From Thermobacillus xylanilyticus (GTDB lineage Bacteria; Bacillota; Bacilli; Paenibacillales; Paenibacillaceae): DNA of 64,000 nt. This document shows, one piece after another, positions 26,050 through 35,918 of this stretch (positions are counted from its first letter, which is position 1; each line of letters opens with the position of its first letter). Below the pieces are notes generated by a model, which saw only the letters and a program-made list of their open reading frames with translations, ran no database searches and was not told where the DNA came from. The stretch spans positions 57,085 through 121,084 of the forward strand of contig NZ_CAJRAY010000017.1 in NCBI RefSeq assembly GCF_907165215.1. Direction: 5' to 3'. A program made the position numbers and the translations under genes.

Positions 26050-26064
26050 ATACCTAATCGGTAT
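26050..26064. promoter_or_regulatory. LysR-type operator (T-N11-A dyad)
   Basis: ATACC-TAATC-GGTAT, an inverted repeat with T-N11-A spacing, 21 bases upstream of the LysR start and just before the divergent aminotransferase promoter region. A second A/T-rich dyad ATATT-TTC-AATAT lies at 26083-26095. Confidence 0.6.
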
Positions 26065-26191
26065 GCAAAATCGACAAAACCGATATTTTCAATATAGTCG
26101 AATCGTTGATAAGATGACAATAAGAATTGCGGGGCAGAGCCGGCATGCAGGCATTGTAAGCGTTTGCCCCCTCAAAGGAGCGGATGGAAAG

Positions 26192-27277
26192 ATGAGAAGC
26201 GGCACCATGCCCGTCATCGAGCTGATCCCGGCGCGTGAGGCGAAGCCGAAACCGCCGGCCGACCGGCTCGGCTTCGGCAGACATTTCACGGACCACATGT
26301 TCGTTATGGATTACGAGGAAGGACGCGGCTGGCACAGTCCGCGCATCGTGCCGTACCAGCCGATTGCCCTCGATCCGTCGGCGATGGTGTTGCACTACGC
26401 CCAGACCGTGTTCGAAGGTCTGAAAGCGTTCCGTTCGGCGGACGGGCGCATCCGGCTGTTCCGGCCGGAGATGAACATCAAGCGGCTGAACCGTTCGTGC
26501 GTCCGCCTCAGCATTCCGCCCGTCGACGAACAACTCGCGCTGGAAGCAATCCGGAAGCTGGTCGAGACAGACAGCGGCTGGGTGCCGGGCGAGGCGGGCA
26601 CATCGCTCTACATCCGGCCGTTCATCATTGCCACGGAACCGCATGTCGGGGTTGCGCCGTCGTCCACATATCTGTTCCTGATCATCATGTCGCCGGTCGG
26701 CGCCTATTATGCGGAAGGCCTGAAGCCCGTCAGCATCATGGTCGAAACGCGTGACGTCCGCGCCGTGCCCGGCGGCGTCGGCGATGCGAAGACCGGCGGC
26801 AACTACGCCGCCAGCCTCCGGGCGCAGCAAGAGGCCAAAAAGTACGGCAGCTCCCAGGTGCTGTGGCTCGACGGCGTCCACCGGCGGTATGTCGAGGAAG
26901 TCGGCAGCATGAATGTTTTCTTCAAGATTGACGGCACCGTCGTCACACCGGAGCTCGGCGGCAGCATCCTCGACGGCATCACGCGGAATTCGGTGCTTCG
27001 GCTGCTGCAGCAATGGGGCGTGAAAGCGGAGGAACGCCGCATCTCGATCGACGAGATCGAGGAAGCGCATCGGGACGGACGGCTTGAGGAGGCGTTCGGC
27101 ACGGGGACCGCGGCGGTCATCTCGCCGATCGGCGAACTGGTCCTGGGCGGCCGTAAGCTTGCGGTGAACGGCGGGGAGATCGGACCGCTCGCGTCGAAGC
27201 TGTACGAGACGCTCACCGGCATCCAGTACGGGCGCATTGAAGATCCGTTCGGCTGGATGATGGATGTCCTTCAATAA
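26192..27277 (+). CDS. ilvE: Branched-chain amino acid aminotransferase
   Basis: 361-residue fold-type IV PLP enzyme catalysing the last step of Leu/Ile/Val synthesis and the first step of their breakdown. The PLP lysine lies in GDAKTGGNYAASL and the family pattern WLDGVHRRYVEEVGSMNVFF is present. The start is ATG 26192 after AAAGGAG (11 bases, slightly long); ATG 26207 is possible. Divergent from a LysR gene with an operator between them, which suggests an inducible rather than T-box-controlled enzyme. A T-box would not fit in the 160-base gap. Confidence 0.9.
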   Translation: MRSGTMPVIELIPAREAKPKPPADRLGFGRHFTDHMFVMDYEEGRGWHSPRIVPYQPIALDPSAMVLHYAQTVFEGLKAFRSADGRIRLFRPEMNIKRLNRSCVRLSIPPVDEQLALEAIRKLVETDSGWVPGEAGTSLYIRPFIIATEPHVGVAPSSTYLFLIIMSPVGAYYAEGLKPVSIMVETRDVRAVPGGVGDAKTGGNYAASLRAQQEAKKYGSSQVLWLDGVHRRYVEEVGSMNVFFKIDGTVVTPELGGSILDGITRNSVLRLLQQWGVKAEERRISIDEIEEAHRDGRLEEAFGTGTAAVISPIGELVLGGRKLAVNGGEIGPLASKLYETLTGIQYGRIEDPFGWMMDVLQ

Positions 27278-27321
27278 CGGATTGGATGAGGCAGGCGGGG
27301 CAGGCGGATGAAATTCGCCGG

Positions 27322-27366
27322 TTGACAGCCTGCTTCTTCCGCTTATAAGATGAACGCGTGTTTACA
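27322..27366 (+). promoter_or_regulatory. Promoter with downstream AACGCGTGTTTACA motif
   Basis: TTGACA (27322-27327), then TATAAG (27344-27349, 16-base spacer; TAAGAT at 18 also possible). Two or three bases after the -10 begins the 14-base word AACGCGTGTTTACA (27353-27366) around the transcription start. The same word follows the -10 at 37171 and, reversed, lies between -35 and -10 at 5866. Confidence 0.75.
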
Positions 27367-27388
27367 CAAACGGGGAGATGACGATGCT

Positions 27389-28393
27389 ATGGTAACCCTC
27401 AGCGTTTTCGACCAATCGGCCCTCGTCTCCGGCATGACGCCTTACGAAGCGATGCGGAATACCCTCGCATTGGCGGAGGCGGCGGACAGGCTCGGTTATG
27501 CCCGGTTCTGGGTGTCGGAACATCACGATACGGACGGGCTGGCCGGAAGCGCGCCGGAAATCGTGATGGCCGCCGTGCTGGCGCGAACCCGGCGCATCCG
27601 CGTCGGATCGGCGGCGGTGCTGCTGCAGCATTACAGTCCATACAAAATTGCGGAACAATTCCGCGTGCTGGAGGCGATGTTTCCCGGCAGGGTCGACCTC
27701 GGCATCGGACGCTCGTCCGGCGGCAAGCCGCCCTCCGCGGCCGCGCTTCAATACGGCGCCGGCAGCGATGCGTCGTTCGAGCGGCGGCTGCTCGACCTGG
27801 CCGGTTTTCTGCGGGACGATCTGCCCGCGGATCATCCGTATGCCGGCGTCCGGGCGCGCCCGTCGATACCGACCGTACCGGAAATCTGGCTGCTCGGTTC
27901 GGGAACGCAGAGCGCGGAGCTGGCATCGCAGCTCGGCGCATCGTTCGCATACGCCCATTTCTTCAAAGGCATTCCCGGCCATGACGCCATCCGGAACTAC
28001 CGCGACCGCTTCCGCCCGGGCCCGCTCGGCGACAAGCCAAGGACCGCCGTCTGCACGGTCGTGATCTGCGCCGAGACGGACGAGGAGGCGGAGCGGCTGG
28101 CTGCGCCGGTCGATCTGCGCATGCTGCTCATCGACAAAGGCGAATTCGCGCGGCCGTATTTGACGCCCGAGGAGGCGGATGCCTATCCGTACAGCGAGGA
28201 AGACCGGGAGCGCATACGGGCCAACCGGACGCGCATGATCGTGGGCGGACCGGACAAAGTGAGACGCGATATCGAACGGTTTTGCCGGGAATACGGGGCG
28301 GACGAGCTGATCGTGCTGACGATGCTGCATGATTTTGACGCCCGCCTGAGATCGTACGAACTGCTTGCGGAAACGATGGGAATAAATGTATGA
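27389..28393 (+). CDS. LLM class flavin-dependent oxidoreductase (luciferase-like)
   Basis: 334 residues from ATG 27389 (GGGGAG 11 bases upstream). Signatures YARFWVSEHHD, RIRVGSAAVLLQHYSPYKIAEQFRVLEAMFPGRVDLGIGRSSGG identify the MsnO8-like luciferase family. The longer frame starting at 27350 begins inside the AACGCGTGTTTACA motif and is not used. First gene of a probable two-gene unit with the DUF418 membrane protein (coding regions 50 bases apart). Flavin-dependent monooxygenase or electron-transfer role. Confidence 0.88.
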   Translation: MVTLSVFDQSALVSGMTPYEAMRNTLALAEAADRLGYARFWVSEHHDTDGLAGSAPEIVMAAVLARTRRIRVGSAAVLLQHYSPYKIAEQFRVLEAMFPGRVDLGIGRSSGGKPPSAAALQYGAGSDASFERRLLDLAGFLRDDLPADHPYAGVRARPSIPTVPEIWLLGSGTQSAELASQLGASFAYAHFFKGIPGHDAIRNYRDRFRPGPLGDKPRTAVCTVVICAETDEEAERLAAPVDLRMLLIDKGEFARPYLTPEEADAYPYSEEDRERIRANRTRMIVGGPDKVRRDIERFCREYGADELIVLTMLHDFDARLRSYELLAETMGINV

Positions 28394-28442
28394 TGTCGAT
28401 ATGGCAACCGAAAAATCGCTGCAATGGAAGGAGTACCGGTCG

Positions 28443-29615
28443 TTGAACGAACGCCATTCATCCGAACGAATCGAACTCATTGACATCATCCGCGGTTTTG
28501 CCGTATTCGGCATCTGTCTCGTCAACGTGCCCGAAATGGCTGGCAACGGCGTCTATTTCCGCTCCGGCTTCGAAGGAAGCGACGCGCTGATCCGGGTGCT
28601 GTACGACATGTTCGTGCAGTCGAAATTTTACACGATTTTCGCTTTTCTGTTCGGCGTATCGTTCCATCTGTTTCTGCAATCGGCGCAGCGCCGCGGGCTT
28701 GCGCCCGGACCGGCGGCCGCCCGGCGCTTCGGCGCGCTCCTGTTGTTCGGCGCCGCGCATGCGATCCTGCTCTGGTTCGGCGATATCCTGCTGACTTACG
28801 CGCTGCTCGGCTTCTTCCTGCTTCCGTTCATCCGCAGGACGGACACGACGGTGGCGGGTTGGGCGTGGTCGCTGCTCGGCGTCGCCGTCTTCGTTCACGT
28901 GCTGCTCGGATTGACGATGCTGGCCATCCCCGCCGACCGGAGCCTCGATCCGACATTCGCAGCCGGTTTGCCGGACATGGCCGAACGGCTCAGATTTTTG
29001 TACACGGAAAACGCGATGAACCTGCCGATCTACGGTCTGGAAGTGCTGGGCCTGTTCCTGCTCGGCTTGTATGCCGGCAGGCGCGGCTGGTTCCGGCCCG
29101 GCGCCGCAAGCGCCCGCAGGATCGCCAGCGTCCAATGGACGGCTCTGGCCGTCGGACTGCTGGCCGCCGCGCCGATGGCATGGGACTATGCGCATGATCC
29201 GGTGTATCAATTTGATAAGCACTACTTGTATGTGTTCCTTAGCGGCAAGGCGCTGGCCGTCTTCTATGTCGCGACGCTGATGCGTCTTACGGGCGGGGAA
29301 CGCGCCGAACGGTTCCGGCCGCTGGCCGCCGTCGGCCGGATGGCGTTCACCAACTACCTGACCCAGACGATCCTCACAGCGGCGCTGGTGCAGGCGCTGC
29401 GGATCGAGGCGGGCGAATTGCCGCTTTGGGCCACGCTCCTCTGGTCTGCGGTGCTGCTCGCCCTGCAGACGGTCTGGAGCGTCTGGTGGCTGAAGCGGTA
29501 CCGGATGGGGCCGTTTGAATGGGTGTGGCGCATCTGCACCTGGCTGCGCGTTCCCGCCCTGCGCCGGCAGCCTGCGCGGTCGGCCGGCGCCGGAACAACC
29601 GGAACCGCCATATAA
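28443..29615 (+). CDS. DUF418 (YeiB-like) multipass membrane protein
   Basis: 390 residues from TTG 28443, with GGAAGGAG nine bases upstream; ATG 28386 gives a longer form without an RBS and overlapping the previous gene. Begins ERIELIDIIRGFAVFGICLVN, the classical DUF418 start, and has about eight to ten hydrophobic helices, with the conserved FRPLAAVGRMAFTNYLTQTIL near the C terminus. Function of the family is unknown; it is proposed to move or modify membrane lipids. Runs into a hairpin terminator. Confidence 0.85.
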   Translation: MNERHSSERIELIDIIRGFAVFGICLVNVPEMAGNGVYFRSGFEGSDALIRVLYDMFVQSKFYTIFAFLFGVSFHLFLQSAQRRGLAPGPAAARRFGALLLFGAAHAILLWFGDILLTYALLGFFLLPFIRRTDTTVAGWAWSLLGVAVFVHVLLGLTMLAIPADRSLDPTFAAGLPDMAERLRFLYTENAMNLPIYGLEVLGLFLLGLYAGRRGWFRPGAASARRIASVQWTALAVGLLAAAPMAWDYAHDPVYQFDKHYLYVFLSGKALAVFYVATLMRLTGGERAERFRPLAAVGRMAFTNYLTQTILTAALVQALRIEAGELPLWATLLWSAVLLALQTVWSVWWLKRYRMGPFEWVWRICTWLRVPALRRQPARSAGAGTTGTAI

Positions 29616-29626
29616 CGTGCAATCGG

Positions 29627-29660
29627 GCCGTTCCCGTGGGGGAGCGGCCTTCGTCTTTGA
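29627..29660 (+). terminator. Intrinsic terminator after the DUF418 gene
   Basis: GGCCGTTCCC (29627-29636), loop GTG, GGGAGCGGCC (29640-29649; one G-T pair), then TTCGTCTTT. Confidence 0.75.
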
Positions 29661-29724
29661 AGCATAATTCGCACCGATCTGCGGCACCATATGGAAAAAC
29701 TGCGACTGCAAGGAGCGTTTTTCC

Positions 29725-30369
29725 ATGATGAAAAGACTGATCGCATCGGTGCTGTCCATCGTCCTGACCGCGCTTGGCGCCTTGGCCGCCGCGCCGGCCG
29801 CCGTCCATGCACAGCCCGCGGACACCGACGTTTACACGGTCAAGCCGGGAGACACCCTGTGGATCATCTCGCTGAAATATCAGGTCGGCCTGAGCGAAAT
29901 CATCGCCGCAAACCCGCAGATCAAGGATCCGCACTGGATCTACCCCGGGGACAAGGTGACCGTGCCGCTTCTGAGCGGCGTCAAGTCGATTGAGGCGCAG
30001 GTCGTCGAGCTCGTCAACCAGCAGCGGGCCAAGAACGGGCTGAAGCCGCTCAAGCTGAACTGGGAACTGTCGCGCGTCGCCCGTTACAAGAGCGAGGACA
30101 TGCGGGACAGAAGATATTTCTCCCACAACTCGCCGACTTACGGCAGTCCGTTCGATATGATGAAGGCGTTCGGCATCCGCTACAGCGCCGCCGCCGAGAA
30201 TATCGCAGCGGGCCAGAAAACCGCACAGGCGGTCATGAACAGCTGGATGAACAGCCCGGGTCACCGCAGCAACATTCTGAGCGCAAGCTACACCGAGATC
30301 GGCGTTGGCTACGCGTCGGGCGGCAGCTACGGCCACTACTGGACCCAGATGTTCATCAAGCCGCGTTGA
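29725..30369 (+). CDS. LysM plus CAP-domain secreted protein
   Basis: 214 residues. Signal peptide (MMKRLIASVLSIVLTALGALAAAPAAVHA), LysM module at about residues 36-81 (VYTVKPGDTLWIISLKYQ) that binds peptidoglycan, and a C-terminal SCP/CAP domain (LNWELSRVARYKSEDM, YFSHNSPTYGSP, PGHRSNILSASYTEIGVGY) like YkwD of Bacillus. Secreted and wall-bound; the family function is unclear. AAGGAG RBS eight bases upstream. Ends at a strong terminator. Confidence 0.9.
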   Translation: MMKRLIASVLSIVLTALGALAAAPAAVHAQPADTDVYTVKPGDTLWIISLKYQVGLSEIIAANPQIKDPHWIYPGDKVTVPLLSGVKSIEAQVVELVNQQRAKNGLKPLKLNWELSRVARYKSEDMRDRRYFSHNSPTYGSPFDMMKAFGIRYSAAAENIAAGQKTAQAVMNSWMNSPGHRSNILSASYTEIGVGYASGGSYGHYWTQMFIKPR

Positions 30370-30393
30370 ACCGAAAACGGCTGGACACACACG

Positions 30394-30434
30394 ACGGCTG
30401 ATCGGGATTCCTTCCGATCGGCCGTTTTTTTTTT
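30394..30434 (+). terminator. Strong terminator of the LysM-CAP gene
   Basis: ACGGCTGATCGG (30394-30405) pairs with CCGATCGGCCGT (30414-30425; one G-T) and is followed by ten T. Confidence 0.93.
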
Positions 30435-30537
30435 CGCCTTTACAAAATCTTCTCATCCCGTTGACGCTGCGGCGACATTTCCCCGTTACGATAGGGCATA
30501 TCCGGATATGACCAACCAAGCGGGAGGAGAGGAAAAC

Positions 30538-31377
30538 ATGCGACTGGTGCTGATGGGCGATCTGCATTATCACAACGTCGACGGGTCGATCCCCGGCTGG
30601 CGCGACGCGCGGGACCGGTTCTACGGTTCGCTGCTCGGGAAGTTTCTGGACATCGAAGCCGACTGGCACATCTCGCTCGGCGACCTGACGAATTTCGGCA
30701 CGCCGGCCGAGCTGGAAGGCGTGTTCAGCCTGATTCGCCGGAGGGACAGGCGGTTCGTCCATGTGCTCGGCAATCACGACCTGTACGCCATGCCGCGCGA
30801 TTTCGTATTGCGCGCAAACGGCGGTCAGCGCTACCACGCGGTCGAGACCGGCGAGGCCGTGCTCGCGTTCCTCGATACGGCGCGGGAACAGGATCGGCGG
30901 GACTGGAGCGGCCATGTTGATGAAGCGCAGCTCGCGTGGCTGGAATCGGTCGTCCGGGCGTCCGGCACAAGGCCGCTGCTCGTGTTCGCGCATCACCCGG
31001 TTTACAATACGACGGCGAGGTCGACGGAACCGAAAGGCTCCATTGTGCCCGAGATCGACATCCGCGCCATCCTCGGCATGAAGCGCGGCGTCGGTGTCTA
31101 TTTCAACGGGCATACGCACGCCGAGTCGATCGTCCGGGAAGACAACTGGACGTTCGTGCAGCTCGCCGCCTGTCTCGATGTGCCTTCGTTCCGGCTTGTC
31201 ACGGTGGAAGCGGACGAGATCCGCATCGACGCGGTCGATCTCGATGACGATTCGCTCATCGCGGATGCGCGGTTTCTGCATCGGTACATGCCGCATTTCG
31301 CGCCCCGCGAAGACGCCCGCGGCGGTGAGGCGGACCGGACGGCCCGCGTCGGGATCGCGCCGGCTCCGAGCCTTTGA
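30538..31377 (+). CDS. Metallophosphoesterase
   Basis: 279 residues from ATG 30538 (GGAGGAGAGG upstream; ATG 30508 lacks an RBS). Calcineurin-like two-metal motifs: GDLH (D8, H10), GDLTN, GNHD, FAHHP and GHTHAE. Family members cut phosphomonoesters or diesters. Directly upstream of a complete UgpBACE-like sugar/glycerol-phosphate ABC importer (39-base gap), which suggests hydrolysis of an imported phosphodiester, as GpdQ and related enzymes do. Specificity is inference only. Confidence 0.88.
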   Translation: MRLVLMGDLHYHNVDGSIPGWRDARDRFYGSLLGKFLDIEADWHISLGDLTNFGTPAELEGVFSLIRRRDRRFVHVLGNHDLYAMPRDFVLRANGGQRYHAVETGEAVLAFLDTAREQDRRDWSGHVDEAQLAWLESVVRASGTRPLLVFAHHPVYNTTARSTEPKGSIVPEIDIRAILGMKRGVGVYFNGHTHAESIVREDNWTFVQLAACLDVPSFRLVTVEADEIRIDAVDLDDDSLIADARFLHRYMPHFAPREDARGGEADRTARVGIAPAPSL

Positions 31378-31415
31378 GCGGAAGGACATGATGACCCGGA
31401 TGGGAGGGTGGAGAA

Positions 31416-32753
31416 ATGAACCGGAGATGGATGGCCGTCTTGCTGGCGGTTTCGTTGACGGTTGTGCTCGCGGCCTGCGGCGGCGGCGGAAGCGGAGAAG
31501 GCAGCGCCGGCGGTACGCAGGCTTCCGGAGCGAAAAGCCAAGGAGGCGCCGCGGATAACGACAAGGACAAGATCGTCATCCGCTATTGGTACGCGTTCGG
31601 CGACAAGATCGAGGAAGCGAAGCAGGAGCTGGTTCGCAGGTTCAACGAGTCGCAGGACCGGATCGAAGTGATCGCCGAACATCAGGGCAACTACGATGAC
31701 CTGCACGCCAAGGTGCAGGCGGCGTTCGCGGCGGGCAACGCGCCCGCGGTCACCGACCTCGAGATCGCGTCGACCGGAATGTTCGCCCGTTCCGGCATGC
31801 TGCTTGAACTGACCCCGTACGCGGAGAGGGACGCGGAAGCGCTCAAGCTCGACGATTTCAATCCGGGGCTGATGGGCAACGCTTATGTCGACGCCAAACT
31901 GTACGGCCTGCCGTTCATGCGCAGCACGCCGATCATGTACAAGAACGTGACGATGCTGAAGGAAGCCGGGCTCGATCCCGAAGGACCGCGCAACTGGGAG
32001 GAATTGGAGCAATATGCCCGCGTGCTGAAGGAGAAAGGCAAGTACGCCATGACCGTGCCGGTCGATATCTGGTTCTATGAAGCGCTCGTCTTCCAGAGCG
32101 GCGGCCGGATTCTGTCCGAAGACGGCAAGAAGGCGCTGTTCAACTCGCCCGAAGGCGTCGAACCGGTCGCGTTCTGGAAGCGTCTCGCCGAAGAAGGCCT
32201 GATCAAGATTCCGGTCGGCGACGATGCGGGCGCCGCGGCGGACAAAGACTGGGCGAACCAGATCTCGGCCCTGCGCTTCGCTTCGACGGCTGGCGTGTCG
32301 GCCGCCATCGAGATCGCGGAAGGCAACGGCTTCGAGATGTCGACGTCCTTCATGCCGGCGAACCGCGACTACGGCGTCCCGACGGGCGGCTGCCAGCTCG
32401 TCATCACGTCGAAGCTGACGGACGAAGAGAAGGAAGCGGCGTGGGAATTCATCAAATTCATGACGACGACGGAAAGCACGATCTACCAGCACAAGCATGT
32501 CGGCTATCTGCCGACCCGGCTGTCGGCGCTCGAAACCGACGAGCTGAAGGCGCATTTCGCCGAATATCCGCAATACAAAGTCGCGGTCGATCAGCTCGCG
32601 TACGCCAATCCGCGGCCGATGGAGAACGCGTATCCGGAGATCGTGATGCTCATCAAGAACGCCATCGAGAAAGCGATTCTCAATCCGAAAGTGTCGCCGC
32701 AGGAAGCGATGGACGAAGCAGCCGCGAAAGCGGACAAACTGCTCGCGAAATGA
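31416..32753 (+). CDS. ABC transporter solute-binding lipoprotein (carbohydrate/UgpB-like)
   Basis: 445 residues. Lipoprotein signal with lipobox LAAC (Cys21) followed by a Gly/Ser-rich linker, then a two-lobed CUT1-type binding protein. GGAGGG precedes the ATG. First transporter gene of a four-gene set followed in order by ATPase, two permeases; this matches glycerol-3-phosphate/sugar importers. [20 protein letters not shown] is the typical UgpB-like hinge. Substrate unknown but the upstream phosphoesterase favours a phospho-compound. Confidence 0.88.
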   Translation: MNRRWMAVLLAVSLTVVLAACGGGGSGEGSAGGTQASGAKSQGGAADNDKDKIVIRYWYAFGDKIEEAKQELVRRFNESQDRIEVIAEHQGNYDDLHAKVQAAFAAGNAPAVTDLEIASTGMFARSGMLLELTPYAERDAEALKLDDFNPGLMGNAYVDAKLYGLPFMRSTPIMYKNVTMLKEAGLDPEGPRNWEELEQYARVLKEKGKYAMTVPVDIWFYEALVFQSGGRILSEDGKKALFNSPEGVEPVAFWKRLAEEGLIKIPVGDDAGAAADKDWANQISALRFASTAGVSAAIEIAEGNGFEMSTSFMPANRDYGVPTGGCQLVITSKLTDEEKEAAWEFIKFMTTTESTIYQHKHVGYLPTRLSALETDELKAHFAEYPQYKVAVDQLAYANPRPMENAYPEIVMLIKNAIEKAILNPKVSPQEAMDEAAAKADKLLAK

Positions 32754-32766
32754 CAAGGAGGAGACC

Positions 32767-33843
32767 ATGGCCCGCATCGAACTGATCGACGTCGTGAAGC
32801 GATTCAAAGGGGAGACCGTCATTCCGAATCTGAATCTGACGATCCGCGAAGGCTCGTTCACGGTGCTGGTCGGCCCGTCGGGCTGCGGCAAATCGACGAC
32901 GCTGCGCATGATCGCCGGACTCGAGCGGCAGACGTCCGGCGACATCCGGATTGACGGAGAGCTCGTCAATGACACGGAACCCGGCAAGCGCGACGTGGCG
33001 ATGGTGTTCCAGAATTACGCGCTCTATCCGAACATGACCGTCCGCGGCAACATTGAATTCGGCCTGAAGAACCGCGGGGTGCCCAAGCGGGAGCGCGAAC
33101 GGCTCATACGCGACATCTGCGAGATCGCCGGCCTGACGCCGTACCTCGACAAGAAGCCGCAGAGCCTGTCCGGCGGACAGCGGCAGCGCGTCGCCCTCGC
33201 ACGCGCGATGGTGAAAAATCCGAAGGTGTTCATTCTCGACGAGCCGCTCTCGAATCTGGACGCGAAGCTGCGCGGCCAGATGCGCACCGAGCTGATCGAG
33301 CTGCACAAGCGGCTGGGCACCACCTTCGTCTACGTCACGCACGACCAGGTGGAAGCGATGTCGATGGGCGACCGGATCGTCGTGATGAACAAGGGCGAGG
33401 TGATGCAAGCGGCCCCGCCGATGGTGCTCTACGAAGATCCGGACAACCTGTTCACCGCCCAGTTCATCGGTACGCCGCCGATGAACGTGCTGCCTGCGTC
33501 CCGCCTGCCGGGCCTCCGGACGGAAGGGGAGGGGCACGCCGAATTCGTGGGCTTTCGCCCCGAACACGCCTTGCTCTCGCCCGAGACGGCGGAACTTACG
33601 CGGGAAGGCCTGGTGATCGCAGGCCAAATCGCAACCCGGGAAAGCCTCGGCGCCGAGCAGGTGTACAAGCTGCGCTGCGAAGCCGGATCGTTCTTCGTGA
33701 AGTCGTTTCTGAACCCGTATGTCGGCGGCGACTTCGCCCTGGCCGTCGTGCCTTTCGAGCGGTTGTACTTCTTCGACCGGGACGGCAACCGGCTGCGCAG
33801 GCTGCGAGCGGTCCGGCCGCAGCTAGCGGCGGCGGGGGTGTGA
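32767..33843 (+). CDS. ABC transporter ATPase, UgpC/MsmK-like
   Basis: 358 residues. Walker [10 protein letters not shown] (residues 37-45), signature LSGGQRQR, Walker B VFILDEP, and a C-terminal TOBE-type regulatory region of about 110 residues. It energises import and is the shared-type ATPase of CUT1 systems. AAGGAGGAG precedes the ATG. Having its own ATPase inside the gene cluster is unlike many Bacillales CUT1 operons, which rely on an unlinked MsmX, but is usual for Ugp-type systems. Confidence 0.92.
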   Translation: MARIELIDVVKRFKGETVIPNLNLTIREGSFTVLVGPSGCGKSTTLRMIAGLERQTSGDIRIDGELVNDTEPGKRDVAMVFQNYALYPNMTVRGNIEFGLKNRGVPKRERERLIRDICEIAGLTPYLDKKPQSLSGGQRQRVALARAMVKNPKVFILDEPLSNLDAKLRGQMRTELIELHKRLGTTFVYVTHDQVEAMSMGDRIVVMNKGEVMQAAPPMVLYEDPDNLFTAQFIGTPPMNVLPASRLPGLRTEGEGHAEFVGFRPEHALLSPETAELTREGLVIAGQIATRESLGAEQVYKLRCEAGSFFVKSFLNPYVGGDFALAVVPFERLYFFDRDGNRLRRLRAVRPQLAAAGV

Positions 33844-33847
33844 CGGC

Positions 33848-34723
33848 ATGCCGTCCATCCTGAACCGGCTGCGCCCCTATGCGATGGTCGCGCCCGCGCT
33901 CGTCGTGTTCTCCCTGTTCTATCTGTATCCGATCGGATACATGATCCATCTCAGCTTTCATGAGTGGAACTTCATCAGTCCGGTGAAAACCTACGTCGGG
34001 CTGAACAATTACCGGGAGATGCTGGCGGACGACACCTTCCTCCAGGTGCTGCGGAATTCGGCGCTCTACACGGTCATGACGGTGCTGCTGGCGACCGGCA
34101 CCGCGCTGCCGCTCGCGATCTGGTTGAACCGGAAAAGCGCGTTTCACGCCTTCGTGCAGGGCGCGATCTTCTCGCCGCACATTATCTCGCTCGTCTCGAT
34201 CTCGCTCCTGTGGAGCTGGCTGATGGACCCCGAATACGGGTTGCTGAACGGCCTGCTCCACCTGTTCGGCATCAGTCCGCTCAAGTGGCTGAACGATCCC
34301 GGCACGGCGCTGGTGTCGCTCGTCATCGTCGCGGTATGGAAGAGCCTCGGTTACAATACGCTCGTCTTCATCGCCGGCCTGCAGAGCATCCCGCCGGAGC
34401 TGCTCGAAGCGGCGGCGCTCGACCGGTCGAAGCCTTGGACGACGTTCCGGCGTCTCATCCTGCCGATGCTGTCGCCGACGCTGTTTTTCCTCGTCATCAT
34501 CAACCTGATCGGCTCGTTTCAGGTGTTCGAGACGATCGCGATCATGACGCAGGGAGGACCGATCAATTCGACGAACACGCTGGTTTACTACATTTACGAA
34601 TACGGATTCCGGTTCTTCAAGATCGGATACGCTTCGGCGGCGGGCGTCATCCTGCTCATCATCGTCGGCACGCTGACGTTGATCTATTTCCGTTTGCTGT
34701 CGCGCCGCGTCCATTACCGCTAA
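33848..34723 (+). CDS. ABC transporter permease (UgpA-like)
   Basis: 291 residues with six membrane helices and the EAA motif (LEAAALDRSKPWTTFRRLILP) near residue 190 that contacts the ATPase. Starts five bases after the ATPase stop (33843/33848). First of the two permeases of the importer. Confidence 0.92.
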   Translation: MPSILNRLRPYAMVAPALVVFSLFYLYPIGYMIHLSFHEWNFISPVKTYVGLNNYREMLADDTFLQVLRNSALYTVMTVLLATGTALPLAIWLNRKSAFHAFVQGAIFSPHIISLVSISLLWSWLMDPEYGLLNGLLHLFGISPLKWLNDPGTALVSLVIVAVWKSLGYNTLVFIAGLQSIPPELLEAAALDRSKPWTTFRRLILPMLSPTLFFLVIINLIGSFQVFETIAIMTQGGPINSTNTLVYYIYEYGFRFFKIGYASAAGVILLIIVGTLTLIYFRLLSRRVHYR

Positions 34724-34742
34724 CGCCGGGAGGGGAATCCGC

Positions 34743-35651
34743 ATGTCCATGAATGACGCCGGAAGAAGATCGGCCATCGGCCAGGCGGCCGGCGTGCGGC
34801 GGCCGCTCGCCGTACGCCGCATCCGCGCCGTCCTGGAAGCGATGCTGTTCGCGGCGAACCGGGCCTGCATGCTGCTGCTCGTCTGCGCCTTCGCGCTGCC
34901 GTTCGCCTGGATGCTCTCGACTTCGCTGAAGACGCTGCCCGAGACGATGATTTTCCCTCCGGAATGGATTCCGGCCGAGCCGGTCTGGAGCAACTACGCC
35001 GTTGCATGGAACTCGGGCCCGTTTCTCACTTATCTGTTGAACAGCTTCATCGTCTCCGTCGGCATCCTGATCCTGCAGATGCTGACGATCATTCCGGCCG
35101 CCTACGCCTTCGCCCGGTTCCGGTTCCCGGGCAAGGGGCTGCTGTTCGGGCTCGTCATGGCGACGCTCATGATCCCGGCGCAGCTCATCTTCCTGCCGGT
35201 GTACCTGATGCTGAGCGACTGGAAGCTGCTCAATACGCATCTGGCGCTCATTCTGCCTTTCGCCTCCAGCGCCTTCGGCATTTTCCTGCTGCGCCAATCG
35301 TTCATGCAGACGGCCGAGGAACTGATCGAGGCGGCCCGTCTGGACAACGCGCCGGAATGGAAGATCATGCTGCGCATCATGGCGCCGCTCGCCAGACCCG
35401 TGCTCGTCACCTTCGCGCTGTTCAGCTTCATTACGCACTGGAACGATTATTTCTGGCCGCTCGTCATGACGACGAACGAATCGGCGCGCACGCTGCCGCT
35501 CGGCATCGCGAAGATCCGCGAGACGGAAGGGACGGCGACCTGGAACGTGCTGATGGCCGCCAACGTCATGCTGGCCGTTCCGGTGCTGCTCGCGTTCTTC
35601 GCGGCGCAGCGCCAGATCATCCGGGCGTTCGTATACAGCGGCGTCAAATGA
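34743..35651 (+). CDS. ABC transporter permease (UgpE-like)
   Basis: 302 residues, six helices, EAA motif (IEAARLDNAPEWKIMLRIMAPL). A basic 30-residue cytoplasmic N terminus precedes the first helix. GGGAGGGG RBS before ATG. Last gene of the metallophosphoesterase-transporter unit; a hairpin follows at 35721. Confidence 0.92.
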   Translation: MSMNDAGRRSAIGQAAGVRRPLAVRRIRAVLEAMLFAANRACMLLLVCAFALPFAWMLSTSLKTLPETMIFPPEWIPAEPVWSNYAVAWNSGPFLTYLLNSFIVSVGILILQMLTIIPAAYAFARFRFPGKGLLFGLVMATLMIPAQLIFLPVYLMLSDWKLLNTHLALILPFASSAFGIFLLRQSFMQTAEELIEAARLDNAPEWKIMLRIMAPLARPVLVTFALFSFITHWNDYFWPLVMTTNESARTLPLGIAKIRETEGTATWNVLMAANVMLAVPVLLAFFAAQRQIIRAFVYSGVK

Positions 35652-35720
35652 ACGGCGTTTCACATGAATACCGCTTCATTCGGCACGACGGTCGGCCAAG
35701 GTTAGACAGACCGGAAAGCG

Positions 35721-35755
35721 GGACCGCCGCCCATGCGCGGCGGTCCATTTCATTT
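35721..35755 (+). terminator. Terminator of the UgpBACE-like operon
   Basis: GGACCGCCGC (35721-35730), loop CCATGC, GCGGCGGTCC (35737-35746), then ATTTCATTT. Confidence 0.8.
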
Positions 35756-35918
35756 CGACAAAGGTTCACCGAAACGGCGCGCGGCGTTATGACAAGCTTC
35801 TCGGCGGACAACGGATACAATGGGAAGTGCATTTGGACATCGAACATCATGGTCAAGGCCTGACGGCCGCCCGGCCATCCGCCGAAGCGGCCGCAATTCG
35901 GACCGAGAGGTGATGGGA

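Noticed and set aside
26045..26191. T-box riboswitch upstream of ilvE
   Set aside because: About 150 bases with a LysR dyad; no T-box AGGGTGGNACCGCG-type sequence.
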